This document shows positions 1-12,341 of a stretch of 64,000 nucleotides of DNA, piece after piece. The notes beneath the pieces were generated by a model that saw only the letters and a program-made list of their open reading frames with translations, was not told the origin of the DNA and ran no database searches. How positions within the stretch are numbered: the first letter of the stretch is position 1; each line of letters opens with the position of its first letter. The stretch is from Papiliotrema nemorosa (Eukaryota > Basidiomycota > Tremellomycetes > Tremellales > Rhynchogastremaceae): assembly GCA_032158125.1 (NCBI GenBank), contig JASKOT010000007.1, positions 715,053 to 779,052 on the forward strand. Direction: 5' to 3'. The translations under genes and the position numbers were made by a program.

Positions 1-1472
1 CGAGAGTACATCAGATAACCAAGATTTACCAGATCCCGGTCGACCCACGAGGAACAGACATATCGGTCCGGGAGGTACAGGGGTGTGTGAGAGTAACGAG
101 ACCGGTTCGATGATCTCCAGAGTGTTGCCCACTTTCCACCGATGGGATACCCATTTGGCAACAAACTCTTCCTGCTGTCTCGATTCTAAAGACCTAGGTC
201 GGGCCTGTCGTAATAGGCTGATGGCTGTTTTGGCGTCCAGTATCGGATACGTAGATTCTGATTGATCACCTTCTCCCAACATGGCTATGAGACACGCCAG
301 AACTGTCCCTGCTCTGCCCACCCCTCCTCCACAGTGGATGACCCACTTGCCCCCTTCCTGGACTTTGTCCCAGATCAGATCCATTTCTGCTATTGTGGGC
401 GGGTCCCAGTTCGGCACGGGAATGTAAATGTGCGTAATAGGTATGAACCTGAACCTTTCAGGATCGAGCGGAGTTTCCGCCGTCAAGGTGAGTATATGGG
501 TGAAGCCGAGTTTTACCAATATATCAACATCGTTCGCATTCCTCGGTGTCGACATGCCTGCGATGTTGGGGTAGAGGTACGAGAAGTTTCTGGGGAGTTC
601 GTATGAATGATATATGGCTCGATCGCGTGATTGAGTAGGGTGTAGCGTCAAATAAGGGGGGAGATCAGGCCAGGGTAGTGCGAGATGGGGTACGAGGTCC
701 GGGTTGATATGGTGCAGCTCGGTAGCTGCAGCCACTGGACCAAAAGAGGACGCATCTCGCAGGGAGATCAGTCGCTTGAGGAGAAGTGGGAGAGGTTTGA
801 GAGCGTATGCGCGACCGTAGCATAGTGCGGCGAGTTTTGGGTTGGATCTCTGCGATGTCTCGCCGAGCCGGATGTAACCTTTGAAGGAGTCTGGCCAGTG
901 TAAGATCATCCGTTCCCCGAGGACATGTTGCTGAGCATCAGGCAATTGCCCAAGTGTAGTTTATGTCACAGAGAATAAGAGCAAGACTCGATGAAGAGAT
1001 TACTTACAAGATGGGATGAGGCCTTTGCCCAAGTATGATCCATCGCTTCCTCCCCTATGGCTTCTAACGTCCGAGCTAAACAATTCACCTCTCTTTCGTC
1101 TCGGACACCTCCTAGACCCTTGTCCACCGCAAGATCGTCCACCTCTGACAATGTCACATGATAGTCTTTTGGCGGTAATCCGATGGTTTTTCTCCAGATA
1201 TCCGCATGGTTCCAAACGATGATGATCCACGATACGCCTGATTTCGTCACCCAAGTCAAGGCATAAATGTGGCCAACCGAGATGCTGGGGATAACGGGTC
1301 GTCCAGCTGCTTTGTACTCTGTAGCTGATACGAGGGTAATATGTAGAGGATGACCCAAAGGCAGTTGTATGTCGGGACACAATTCTTCAATGACAGTGTC
1401 AAGGGATATCCCGATCAAGGCTAGTCCGCCGCGGTACGGCTGGATCTCGAGGTGTTCTTTCGGGACCTGCAT
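1..1472 (-). CDS. Partial multidomain protein: 2H phosphoesterase + dual-specificity phosphatase + P-loop ATPase/kinase
   Basis: The gene is cut by the left window edge, so its C-terminus is missing. Seen: the first exon (1472 to about 1008) carries two H-x-T motifs, HITL and HVTL, about 60 residues apart, the signature of 2H phosphoesterases. After a 77-nt intron (1007-931) the next exon has a dual-specificity-phosphatase-like domain with the loop HCGGGVGRAGT (HC-x5-R, about 315-350). Then comes a Walker A motif GRPGSGKS (about 25-45), so a P-loop kinase-like domain begins at the edge. Known: phosphoesterase, phosphatase and polynucleotide-kinase modules are combined in RNA-end-repair proteins. 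Inferred: a nucleic-acid-end or nucleotide processing enzyme. The start is uncertain: ATG at 1472 lies beside a possible acceptor (CATGCAG), so an upstream first exon near 1550-1670 is possible. Confidence 0.7.
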
Positions 1473-1672
1473 GATGTGTCAGCGTTTGCGTTTGCGACGG
1501 TGTAAAGCGTAGTAGAGATGATCATACTCGTCCATCTCGCTCTTGTACGTTTGCCCACGAAAGGACATCTGCGTTGACTCGATCATGAAAATGGTGGTTG
1601 TCAACAGGAGAGGGGTACTTCTCGGATCCGAAGCAGGGAGCTTCTTGAAACTGGGCTCATAGCCCATGCATG

Positions 1673-2725
1673 CATGCCAGCCGGCCTAAACTGCTCGTCA
1701 CTCTGATCGTCGATAGGTCAAGCAGCGAAAGCATGCAGTGAACATACAAATTGAGGCAGTCTTAACCGTAAGCGACAGTTGGCAGTCGCACAGAGAATGC
1801 CGCATTTTTCAGCTTGGATGATAGGGCGATGCAACGGGTCGCCTCGCCAGACCAGCAAACTGAGCATCCGCAATCACAGGTTGATCCGCAGCGGAGTAGC
1901 GCTCGCAGATAGAGCCCTAGGATGCAAATGGCCTGACATGAGCGTCGACGATCACGCAATTCGACAAATAAACAATCCCATAACGCGGGTGGAGCCAAGA
2001 GTCGTCAGGTCTTTATACACCCCCAAGACTTTTCTAATTATACGCCTCTGCTCCTCTTGGAATCTGGAGTGATTCGGTATTCACCACACGAGAGTTACTC
2101 CGACGGCTCCATTAGAGCATAAGCAGTATCCGTGTAGGCGCGTGGTCAGTTTGATTCATTTATGCAACGACGGGAAGTCTATAATCGATCGGATTATGTC
2201 CACGAGGAACTCCTCCAGCTCTCCCCCCTGATACCCTTCTTTCGGGTCTATGACGGATCTCCTACTGTGCCATTCAAGCGTGACAAGGTTGACATCCGGC
2301 GTGGACCAAATGATCTATCTCGGCACGGCATGCATGGTTGTTGTCTGCTGTCTCGGCTGCTCGGAGTAACTCCAGGACCGAAAGCGTTACACCCCCCAAC
2401 TAATTACTGGAACTCAGCTGGGTCAACGTAAGCGAGTACGCGTACCATAAGTCTGGTATGGCCGCTCGGACAACACTCCTCGCTCGCTTGATTCGACTGG
2501 CCTTGCAGATGGTACATGGCTGTGGTTGAGCCCGATGCCTGTAGAGACGATGAAGGAGTACGGAGTGTTTTCGCTCATCTGCTTCCCGATGATTATGATC
2601 GGCCAAATCGTACCATTCGCCCCACTTGATTGAGGGTCGACGACTGGCGAAGTCGATGGGGCTGATGTATGTACATCTTAGCGTACATGCCGAGGTGCAA
2701 GTCAGCAAGATCTGTCAGATCGTCG
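1673..2725. other. Gene-poor intergenic stretch
   Basis: Only short uncorroborated open frames occur here; none has a recognisable domain, a splice-linked partner or codon continuity. I see no RNA gene or repeat. It separates the divergent left-edge gene from the secreted-protein gene. Confidence 0.5.
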
Positions 2726-2727
2726 AG

Positions 2728-2736
2728 GTATATATA
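2728..2736 (+). promoter_or_regulatory. TATA box of the secreted-protein gene
   Basis: A GTATATATA element lies about 106 bp before the ATG at 2842. It is followed by a pyrimidine/adenine-rich leader (ACAACACACAACAATACC), typical of a strongly expressed fungal gene. Confidence 0.55.
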
Positions 2737-2841
2737 CTGTCCACTCATCCTCAGAGAGCGGACAACCAGCTACTTTACCACTACCGAACACTCGCAAAAC
2801 CATCACCCACAACACACAACAATACCTACCTTGAACCAACC

Positions 2842-3567
2842 ATGTTGACCATCTTCACCGCCCTTACTACCCTCTCCCTCGCCATCGCAGCACCTCTCTC
2901 GCCCAAGGCGCTTCTACCCAACCTTCCAGCTCAGGCCGACCTCCGAACTGCCTCCCGACAGATCCTAGACGAAGCAGCAACTTTCACCGGTCGAAACAAC
3001 CAATACAACAACTATGGAAATTACCTCCAAACCGTCGTACCCGTAGCCAACACCCTCGACCAGACTATCACCCATGATAAAGTCACCGAGATTGATATTC
3101 TCGCCGACCGACTTTGTATCGCTGGAAAGGGCCAGGGTAGTCTGTGTAACGAGATCATCGGATACGCGTATGCTTGGTATGTCGCCCAGCAAAAGGGTAA
3201 GACGTACCAAGAGTTGGCCACTATTGTCGGAGTGAGTCATGCCTTCTTCATGTGAAGTATTGGATATAGATGACTGATCGGTAGGCAAGCAACATGAAGA
3301 TCATCAATGATAACCTCAACGTACTGTGCTTCGGAAACGAAGATTCAGTCAACGACTTCTATGTCAACCTATGTGAAGTCGTCCTCGAAGATGTGGATGT
3401 CCTTGCCAACTCGATCATCGGTGACTCGGTGAGTAGACAACACTCATCCCGTAGTAGCACGTCACTGACTCTACCAGGAACTGTCAGAGGACAACAACAA
3501 CTCCAACTCTCTCGAATACTTTGGTCTTGCCAACCTCCTTCCCGCCCCGACAAGCTTGGGACTGTAA
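2842..3567 (+). CDS. Small secreted protein of unknown function
   Basis: Three exons (2842-3231, 3285-3428, 3478-3567) join in frame to a protein of about 207 residues. The N-terminus MLTIFTALTTLSLAIAAP is a clear signal peptide with a small-residue cleavage site. The mature part has an Asn/Tyr-rich stretch (NNQYNNYGNY, about residues 50-60), a few cysteines and an acidic Asn-rich tail. No transmembrane helix or GPI-type C-terminus is visible. Introns are 53 and 49 nt with GTGAGT donors. I do not recognise the family; cerato-platanin, hydrophobin and RNase motifs are absent. The TATA box and A-rich leader suggest regulated, abundant expression. It is probably a fungal-specific secreted or cell-wall protein. 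Confidence 0.75.
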
Positions 3568-3785
3568 TGCGGGGGAGGACAGACTAGAAGTTGAATCAAA
3601 AGAGAAGATGTAAGGATAAGTCAGAGGTATGACGGATCGGTGAAGCGCCCAGTGGACACTGTAGCGACTATAATGCTTGCAGCTCAATGCATTTTTGTAT
3701 TTACAAACGGGACCTCGTCCATGGTGATTCTTCCCCTGAATCCTCATGCGCACCTGCAAGTCTCGCGAGACTAGTCCTTATGGTC

Positions 3786-5031
3786 CTAGTAGACAGATCT
3801 GCCTTTGCCCATCTCGACACCGTGAACAGCGGCCAATTGTCGGTCAAACTCTGCTGCGAGCGATCCCACGTCTGTACAGATTGAAACCATATCGAAACCT
3901 TGTTCCAGCCGTTGTTTGGCAATCGCACCAGATGAGCCTGTGATTAGATCTTGACCGAGGGGGTGGGAAGGGCGACAGGAAAAGGCCATTCATAACTCAC
4001 AAAAGATGGCTGCCTTCTTTCCAGCTTTGTGCGCCGTGCTCAACACTTTGGCGATGGCAGCTTCATGTTCCTCCCCTCCAAATTGGACATTCATAAACTT
4101 GCTCAAATCGAACGGACCTGGAAGTGAGCGGGAGTACTAACCGCTGAAAAAAGCGGCATCCTAATTGGGCAACAAGTAGGAGAGAGCGGATGACGAGGTG
4201 ATGAGAGTCCAACTTACCGACAAACAACACATCGATACCTTCCACCGCAGCGATCGCCTCTACATTCTCCACCCCTTGTCTACTTTCGATCTGGACAATG
4301 ACCAGCAGATTCTTGTCGGCCTGAGTAGGGTACTCTGGCTCGGTGATCCCGAATGAATGGGCCGAGAACATAGGTCCGAATCCTCTTGTACCCAGTGGAG
4401 GGTATTTATTCCACGAGACAATCTTCTTTGCGTCGTCCTTGTTCGTTAGCGCCCTATATGTAGTGGTGTCAAGTATAAACACGTACGGCAGTATGACACA
4501 TTGGAGTCATGACACCATGTGCACCGGCATCTAAAGCCCGTTTGATCAGATACTCTTCAGCGTTGGGGACTCGGATAATGGGTGATGCGCCAGAAGCCGC
4601 TATGGCCGTGGTGAGCTATCATCAGCGATAGTCCTATATAGAATGGCGAGGTCCTCCATGGAGCAACAAGATAGGCTACTCAAGAGGAAGGATAAGGGTA
4701 TCAGGGTGTGGCATTTAGCGCCCCTCACCTCGTAGTAATCTGCGTCGGTGATTTGACCATGCTCGGCATCTACCAATACCCAGTTGAATCCACCGCCAGC
4801 AAGAATCGTCTTGACTATATGGCTTTTGGGGAAGCTGCGATCGTCAGCATGGCTTTGTCCGAAGCTCTTCCCGTAAGGTCTATACCTATTGAGATAGAGA
4901 CTGGATGTCGCGCAAGACTGAACTCCACAGGGGCAAGATGGGAGGTGCACCTACGTGAGCCAGAATCCAATCCCATTCTTCCCGCTATCGAGCGCAGACT
5001 TCAACTTTGTAGCGTCGGTAAATGAAGGCAT
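3786..5031 (-). CDS. HpcH/HpaI aldolase-family protein (2-dehydro-3-deoxy-glucarate / 4-hydroxy-2-oxo-acid aldolase type)
   Basis: Six exons, starting at ATG 5031 (MPSFTDATKLKSALDSG) and ending at TAG 3786. Family landmarks in order: GIGFWLTFPKSH near the N-terminus; VDAEHGQITD (the usual D-x-E-H active-site segment); RVPNAEEYLIKRALDAGAHG; the IVQIESRQGVENVEAIA segment with the metal-binding Glu; and GIDVLFVG followed across an intron by GPFDLS. Known: the family catalyses class II, metal-dependent retro-aldol cleavage of 4-hydroxy-2-oxo acids to pyruvate (or oxaloacetate) and an aldehyde. The substrate cannot be told from sequence. No targeting signal is obvious, so a cytosolic enzyme is inferred. 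The third exon border near 4499 uses a poor donor and is the least certain. Confidence 0.85.
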
Positions 5032-5386
5032 TTTGTAATAAGCTATGTGAGTGATGTTGGAGCTTGTGCAATGAAAGCAGTATCAGAGAACAGAGTAGAG
5101 GTGATGTAGATGATATTCTGAGAGGAAGCGATGAATGTTTCGGTGGATCGGAGTGAACTTGTACCGAAGTGGACAAGGTGGGGGGTAATCAGGCGGATTC
5201 GGTGCCGATCACCGAATCGCTTCTGTAACGACTTTCGGTGGTCCGAAGGGAGGTCATCGCACGGATCAAGGCGGAGGTACATGCATATGCCCTGCAGTAT
5301 GATTCATGACAGTCGACAAGGTGCATGAGAGCCTTGTCTGACTGGAGACTTCAATGGCGGTTGCTGCCTACCGCAGATAAGCGGCA

Positions 5387-7793
5387 TCATTCAATCTTCT
5401 TCCCCTTGTCCCTGACCTTGTCCCTTCCTCTCTCAGTTGCCGACCTTGTCTTCAAGCTGGATCCAAGACCGGTGATCGCCCATGTACCCTCTATCAACTT
5501 CATATTGCCCCATCCCCAGAACCATCCAAGCGTGAGGATCAGCACGGATGTTTGGACCAGACTGCCAATGTCGGACAAAGCCGATAGAGTGGGCGAAGCA
5601 GAGTGCTGTAAAGGACGAAAAATGGACGCAAGACCGGACACGGCATACAGGATCTTCAGGCTATCAGTTGAAGCCTCAAGTGAATGAGCCCATCCGTGTG
5701 AACTCACGAGGCCTCCAGACCGTATTACATCGCTCTGGACGTATAGGGGGTTATAACCGATGATCCAGTCCCAAAATGCCAGTGTAGATATGCGTCCCAC
5801 AAGTGGCAGCAACGTAGGAGTTGTCGCAAATGACCTGCTGATGAGCTTCGACTAATATCCAGCCTGGTGCCGTAATGAGCAAATGACATACTGCAAGGCG
5901 ACGAGGTTGTTCAACAATACGCCCATCTCCCATACCTCGTTTTCCCTCATTCCAGTCTCTTTACCCCCTCGGAGACTCATCATGAGTCCCAAAGGCAACA
6001 AGACCCCCGGAAGGTCGTCCAAGCTCCATGTCGAGGTTGGAGCAAAGATGTATGCCGCTATGGCCGTACTGAACAGAGCGGGGAGTAGGTGTCGAATTGT
6101 TTGAGGTGGCGAGGTGGACATGGAGCTGGCGTTGCCTATGGATAGTGAAGCGTAGAGGAGAATCAGGATTGATGGCGCAATAGTGACGGCAGTGGCCAAT
6201 ATGGATATCTACCCGTTAGCGAGAAACCACAACAGGAAAAGAGATAGCTCACCCAGACTTGACCGACCGGAGTAACAATCGGCAACCAAGTTTTCAGAAT
6301 CAGCCAGGGTGGAGTCGCCAATGGCGATGTGTCCGCAGCGGACTTGTCAATCGGCATATACCCTAGCAATCGGTCGATCGTAAATCCAGTGTAGTGATGA
6401 ACGATGGGGACCGAGGTCAGCGCAAGGACCCACTTTCCCGCGTGCCACAAGCTAGACATGGTCAGCGCTCTGCTCTGTCATTGTCATGATCCACTCACCC
6501 ACGGCGGCCTCCTATCCAGATGCTCTTACCCCCTAGATATGCCGCGACAGAGGGGATGTACCACCATCCGCTTGACCTCATGACTGCGGCGAGTGAGAGT
6601 GAGAGTCTGGCGGGGATATCCTGATCTGCCGAGAGAAGGGTGATGGTCCAACTCGACAGTCCGAGCTGTATCACGCTAGAAGACTGCTCAGCGTAGGTCC
6701 AGCCTATGATAAAAAGGATAGATAAGCACGATGAGGGTGACGCTGTACACAAAGAGACAAGCGAGGGCGACAAGAGGATGGTCATGATACCCGACCACTG
6801 TTGATTAGTTCTCTCCAGTACCTCGTAGAAGCGATACACAAGCGCAGAATAGGCTCACCTGACTTCTCCAGCTCCTCCCTTCTCTCTTCGCACGGAGAAT
6901 GATCCAGCTGATCACGCCTGACCAGACCGTTAGGCACTCTACGCCCAAACTCCACACCGCTTCTCTTCCCTGTGCTCCGCCCCGAGACTTCTCAAGGACG
7001 AGCAGAAGTATCCTTTGAAGTAGGACCACCCCGATTCCCAACGGTAGACTGAGATCACTCCATCCATGCGTTGAAGCCCATCTGATGGTCCTTCTGAGCG
7101 GACTATCATACGCTTCCCCTCTCAAAGTCGACTTCCGTATCCTCTCTTCCCTCCTCTTCTTCCTCCTAGCTCTATCCTCCTCTATACTCGTTGACACCCT
7201 GTACTGTGTACTCGCTCCATGGTATGGAGCAATGGACGGTGACTGAGAAGAGGAGGAAGAAAATGCTCTTTGTCGAAAATCAAGCCCGGGACTGGGAGAG
7301 AGACCGTGTATACTTGATGGAGAGGGCTGTCGAATCCTGCTGGGTCCAGCGTCCCCATATCCAGTAGATAGATGTGATGGTCCATGGGGTCCATTCAATC
7401 CATGCGACGTGGATGCGTATCTCGATGACCCGTCAAAAGGCACGCTATGGCTATGCCCATTGGAGGAGAAAGAGCCAAGACGAGGTGAAGGAAGGGGCGG
7501 GTTGGAGGTGAGATAGGACGAGTTGGATCGGTACGTCGAGAACGATGCGAGAGACTCTGCATCCGTCTCGCTCCTGATGGTTAGCGTTGACCTCTCAGAT
7601 ACGTCTCTGAAATGGTCCAGTGATCATTCACCCCTGTCTGACCAGTCTGCCTCAGGCCAAGTCGACGCGTTGTACAGCTGCAACAATACTTGGAGAGGTA
7701 TTCGACTCACTCTATCACGCTCGTCCCTCTTCCCCTGCCAGACGGGCTGAGCAGTCTACCAGCTCTGTGCTGCTCATACGATCGCCTCGGCAT
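5387..7793 (-). CDS. Multi-pass membrane protein with long Ser/Pro-rich cytosolic N-terminus, unknown function
   Basis: I place the start at ATG 7793 (MPRRSYEQHRAGRLLSPSGR). A first intron (about 7709-7613, GTGAGT donor) joins in frame to EDVSERSTLTIRSETDAES. About 200 residues of Ser/Pro/Gly-rich sequence follow, then a basic patch (RARRKKRREERIRK). Several hydrophobic segments come next, for example LPLGIGVVLLQRILLLVLE, GIMTILLSPSLVSL and ILATAVTIAPSILILLYASL, spread over about seven exons. The C-terminus is charged (KTRSATERGRDKVRDKGKK). Introns are short, with GTGAGT or GTATGT donors. I recognise no catalytic motif, transporter signature or named family. The domain order (disordered Ser-rich tail, then membrane domain) suggests an integral membrane protein regulated by phosphorylation, but that is inference. 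Confidence 0.7.
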
Positions 7794-8026
7794 GGTGTAT
7801 GTTCTACACAATCCAGAAGACAGAATGTGGAGATGAGGTGGACAAAGGAGGGCGAACGGTCGTTGTTGATCTCCTCTAATAGCCGTTTCAACCGGTCACC
7901 ATTTCGCAACTCTCTCGCCATACATGTATCATTGGGCATTCTGTTCACATTCACTACACCCCAAGACGTCCAAAACGTATATACGAGTCTACACCACAGG
8001 TGCTGCTGCATACGCAGCATCGCAAT

Positions 8027-10400
8027 CTACCACACCTTCTTCACAATCTTCCACGCCTCGTCATTCTCAGTGACCACCTTTCCGTTCAGCTTGGGCAACA
8101 CAAATGCCCTCGCGCCTGATCCGCCTCCTACGCCAATAGCATCCGCCAAGGCATTCATACCTTCACTGGAACCGCCTATGGGTCCATATGCCTGTACCAG
8201 ACCGTTTTCCAATTGCTCATAGGCATGGCGTAACTTGGTGGGGATATCAGAAGTCCCGACGAGGTTCTGAACCTGATTCAGACGATGGTGAATTTCTTGT
8301 TTCCATCCGGCTTTGGATTGAAGTGCAGGTTGGGCATGATGGTAGACCGACAAAACCCACAACAGGGTGATGGCGATTTGAGCCTGACCTATCGCGTCCA
8401 CACCGCCTACGAGAGATGGATTGGCCGACCAGAGATCGATAGCGCCCACAGCGGCGGTATAGACATTCTGCAACGTGTCGGAGGATGGAGCGGATGCGGA
8501 AGCGCTCGGTCGGTAGAGGAAGACTTTGGCGCAAAAGTACTGCACTTTGAACCAGCTCGGATCGGCAGGTCGGACACCCGTAATCTTCGTTGACGGACTC
8601 GTCGCGAGCCAGCTATCCAACTGGGCCAAGATGCTTGAGACGAGTCCTGGCCGCGTCTCGATGGTCGTGGTGTGGGCGGAAGCGGAAGACTGGAGAGAAG
8701 AGCGAATCTGGCTGATCATCTGGTAGTACTTGATTATATGAGTGAGGATTTTGGCTTTGGAGCTTCCATCGATCGTAGAGTCAAATATGAGTGTTTTCGG
8801 CATCTAACATCAGGCACAGAACAATGGGTGTAAGGCATGACTTACCTCGACAGACATCTCCGTATCGCTGAAAGACAGAGGTTGTCCCATTGACCACGCC
8901 ACATATCTGTCCAGGTTGTACAGACTCCAGAAAGCTCGTTTCCTATTTTCCGCCTCTTCGAGCGAGACGATCGAGTCGTCTTGGCGGTGAACACCTAAAG
9001 AGATGGCTGTTCGGATCGCAAGGGCAAGGATTTGGGTCGGGTTGCCTGTAGAAGGTATAGCGAGGTTGTACAGGGCAAGCAGGATCAGAGATTGTACCGA
9101 GAGCTGAGCGTTAGCAAAGTCTACCACTTTTGAGCGTGCTACTTACCAGTGTCTCTGTCGCCAGAATCGAAGATAAATGGGTCATTGCCTTTTCCTTGAA
9201 CTTTTGAAACGTCCCCTTCTCCACCTCTCCATTGGCTTCCTTGCCGATAGTCCCTAGCGCGAATACCATGTACAGCACAAACTCTTTCCCTCGAAGTTCA
9301 TCCGTTGAAGGTACGAATGCCTCGCTAAGTCGGACATATGCCAGTTCCATATCTTTGACCAATTCATGTTTGTCCAAAAACGGATAGACGAGATCGAAAT
9401 TGGTAAAGAAGGTCTCGACGGCCGACTGGGCGATCTCGTAGGCGGGCAAAGAGGTCGAGGTATCTGAGCTGGATCTGACACCCAGGATGGTCCGCGCTAG
9501 AGCGGAAAAGTCGGTATCGGCCTCTGTGAATGTACGATTGTCGTAGTATCGGGTATCGGGTTCGATGCCGAATTGAGACTGGGCACCCCCTCCTCTCTCC
9601 AGGGCCGAGACGACGGATTCGAGTTGAGCGATACGTTCCGTTGCCGAGGCGATTTGGGTGGACAGAGACGCGTTGTCACTCTTGAGGTTGGACACAAACC
9701 TAGGTATGAGCCTTGTAATTGGGGATCACGAGTCACTCACAGAGACGTAGCGGGGGAGAGCTCAAACACACACGGCACATCACTCTTGCTACAACCTGCA
9801 CAACGAGGTCTAGCCTGATCACATTTCCTCTTAATCCGATGACATCTCACACATGCCTGTGCGGTACCTGGGGGAGGGTGGATAAACACCGGACCAGTCT
9901 TGACATCCTGATCTGGGTTCTCAAACTCCATCTGTTCAAGTTCCAGCTGATCTTCCCTCTCCGCCTTGGGAACTCTAGGTTTGGACACTCTTGGTCTCTT
10001 TTTAGGTTTCGGGTTATCTTCCTTTGGTGGGGAAGCTCCGGTGGGATCAGGTTGAATGCCCGCTTCGACGGTGTTTACCGTAGATGTAGGATCGTACGTG
10101 TATGCCGTTTCGTCCCACTGTCGATCAGACACACCATACGACTGGGTCGTATCCCACGTAGCGGATACATCCTCGTCTCCACCTCTCGCGTTTGAATTGG
10201 CGAAATTGGGATAAGCCGAAGAGGGTTGTTGCGAGTCCACCGACGGACTCGTACGGTGTGGAGCGTGTCCGTTGACGCTATCAGCCGTGTGCACCCCTTC
10301 GCCTATGAGTTCTGGAGCGATAGGAGTCGCGTCAATGTCGCTGCTCGAGACGACACCTCCTCCGCCGATATCTGCCAATGTGGACAGGTTGAAAGACATG
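8027..10400 (-). CDS. Zn2Cys6 fungal transcription factor with fungal_trans domain
   Basis: DNA-binding domain CVRCHRIKRKCDQARPRCAG continuing to SDVPC gives the six-cysteine pattern C-x2-C-x6-C-x6-C-x2-C-x6-C. A basic linker precedes it (PKKRPRVSKPRVPK). After an intron at about 9768 a short coiled coil follows (SLSTQIASATERIAQLESVV). The rest matches a fungal_trans regulatory domain: VETFFTNFDLVYPFLDK, ALAIRTAISLGVHRQ and RKRAFWSLYNLDRY. Four exons join in frame; the stop is at 8027. The start is ambiguous: ATG at 10400 (MSFNLSTLADIGG) is favoured, but the frame stays open upstream to about 10678. It is divergent from the ketopantoate reductase gene. Targets are unknown; pathway-specific control of a neighbour would be normal for the family. 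Confidence 0.88.
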
Positions 10401-10874
10401 GAAGGCTGCTTGGGGTACCTGTTGTGTATGCGGTGGTCGCCGTCGTCCTGATCGAGAGAAACGGGGGGTGTTGACGACGAATGAGGAGGTGGTGAACACC
10501 GCCGAGAGGGTGTTGGGGGGCGGGTGGCGAAGGAGTGAGCGGGATCAAAATATAATGGAATCGCCACCACCTCCAAGCCGAAAGTGGAAATTCCAGTCAT
10601 GAAGCACGTGACAGAGAGACGATAGGCCCGTAGATGGCAAGAGTAGCCGATCAGGGCGCCTATTCCTTCATCGGCCATACCCGATCATCGCGCTTGATTT
10701 CGACATGACCCTTATCGACTCGAGGTCTACTGGGTGCAGTCATCTCGAGAAGTTTGTTCAGTGTTGGTATCAGGAGTGGTGTATATGATCAGAGTGACCT
10801 TTCGGTCCGTACGTGCACTACATTATTCTCCCTGGCGCCGTCTCCCGAAGCGACAATATTCGGATCTAGCAAAC

Positions 10875-12341
10875 ATGGCCGTCATCAATGGGACAGCCAA
10901 AGAGTCTAAACCGCTCGACATCCTTCTCATCGGTCTGGGTTCAATAGGATCCGTCTATGCGTATATCTTGGAGCGTGTAGGTATGATGCTCTCAAACAAG
11001 GACGCTTGTTCACGACAGTCGGGTCGGGCTAGAGTGACAGCTGTTGCTCGATCGAATTACAAGACCTACACTTCAGGTCAAGTCACTTTGGACACGGAAA
11101 GATTCGGGAAACACCCTGGATGGAAGCCATATAGAGGTAGGCAACTCCCTCACCAAGCGCAAATGAGTGCAGCTGAATCACAAGTCGTGAAATCTCAAGC
11201 AGAGGCATTGGAGGGAGATGTGAAATACGACTTGGCATTGATCGCTACGAAATGTCTACCTGATGTTCTACCCACGCCGAAGCTGGCGGAGGAAGCCATC
11301 CAGAGCGGGAAAGTCGCGGCTTGGTCTCTTATACAAGTGAGTTGTTATCATGTCCATGAGCTGATGGGAGAACGGTCTCGGGGTCGAGGAAGATTTGTAC
11401 CAAGCGGTGAAGCATCTGGATACACCCATCATATCGAGTTGCGCCTGGATAGGAATCATGACCTCCCTTGATGGATCAGAAGTGACGTGGCGAGGCACTG
11501 TGAGCGACTCTTTCTCCCTTCTAAACATTGGCAGATGGTTGACAGATGTAGGAAACGCTCGTATCAGGCATATACCCCCCACTTGCGCCTATCGACCGTC
11601 CACAAGGTCGACAATACTCTCCAAAGGAGACCAAGGCCTTAGATACCTGGTTGGAGGTATTGAAAGCAGGAGAGGGAAATGTCATAGCCGAGGACAGGAT
11701 AGACAGTATCCGATTCGCCAAGGTGAGTCTTCTCCGTATTCTAGGTCTTCCTTGTTGTTCCGGGTGAGCTGATGCAGCAGAATGTCTGGAACTGTAGCTG
11801 GTCTTCCCTCCAAGGTCTCATTCGCGGCACCCCAGACACTTTCTTTGACTTCCCGGAAGAACAACTCGTTCCACTGAAGACGTTTATGCGGGAGGTAGTG
11901 GATACCGGTTTCAAGTCTGGCTTGTTGCGCGAAGGGATGACACAATACCCCGGTGGAGGGAAAGTCGGGACCGCCGAGTCTGTAGCCGAGGACGCTTGGT
12001 CAAAGGTGAGCACCTCCGTCGCGGATTGGAGGGAGGCTGAAGGGTAGATATACGACATGTCTTACAAAAAGATCCAGCAAGGTCTACCACCGCACAAGAT
12101 GTCTCTGTTGATCGATATCGAACAAGGGCGACCGTTCGAAGTGGAGGTCATCACGGGTGCAGTGCTCCGGCTAGCACAACAACACGGCTTGGAGACTCCG
12201 AACTTGGCTCTGATATATTCCTTGATGAAAGGCCTGCAGGTGAATATCCTCAAGCAAAAGGCGGCTCGGGACGCTCGTTTGAATCGAGGCGCCCCGGGGT
12301 CGACCTTACCCATACATGAAAATCGATCTTCAGTGTCATAG
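10875..12341 (+). CDS. 2-dehydropantoate 2-reductase (ketopantoate reductase family)
   Basis: Start ATG 10875 (MAVINGTAKESKPLDILLIG). The N-terminal Rossmann fold shows LLIGLGSIGSVYAYIL (G-x-G-x-x-G) and then VTAVARSN, the NADP-binding unit of the ApbA/PanE family. The C-terminal helical domain has NVWNCSWSSLQGL (the conserved Lys/Asn-Ser-rich segment of the family) and the tail SLLIDIEQGRPFEVEVITGA, matching the usual 'DxxxGRxTExDxxxG' block. At least six exons; small introns such as gtaggt...cacgacag remove 12-60 nt blocks in frame. The enzyme reduces ketopantoate to pantoate for coenzyme A synthesis; fungal paralogues of the family may act on other 2-oxo acids. Cytosolic location is inferred. 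Confidence 0.87.

Noticed and set aside
2400..2708. Minus-strand open frame upstream of the secreted protein
   Set aside because: No motif and no conserved-looking composition; it sits in the promoter region.
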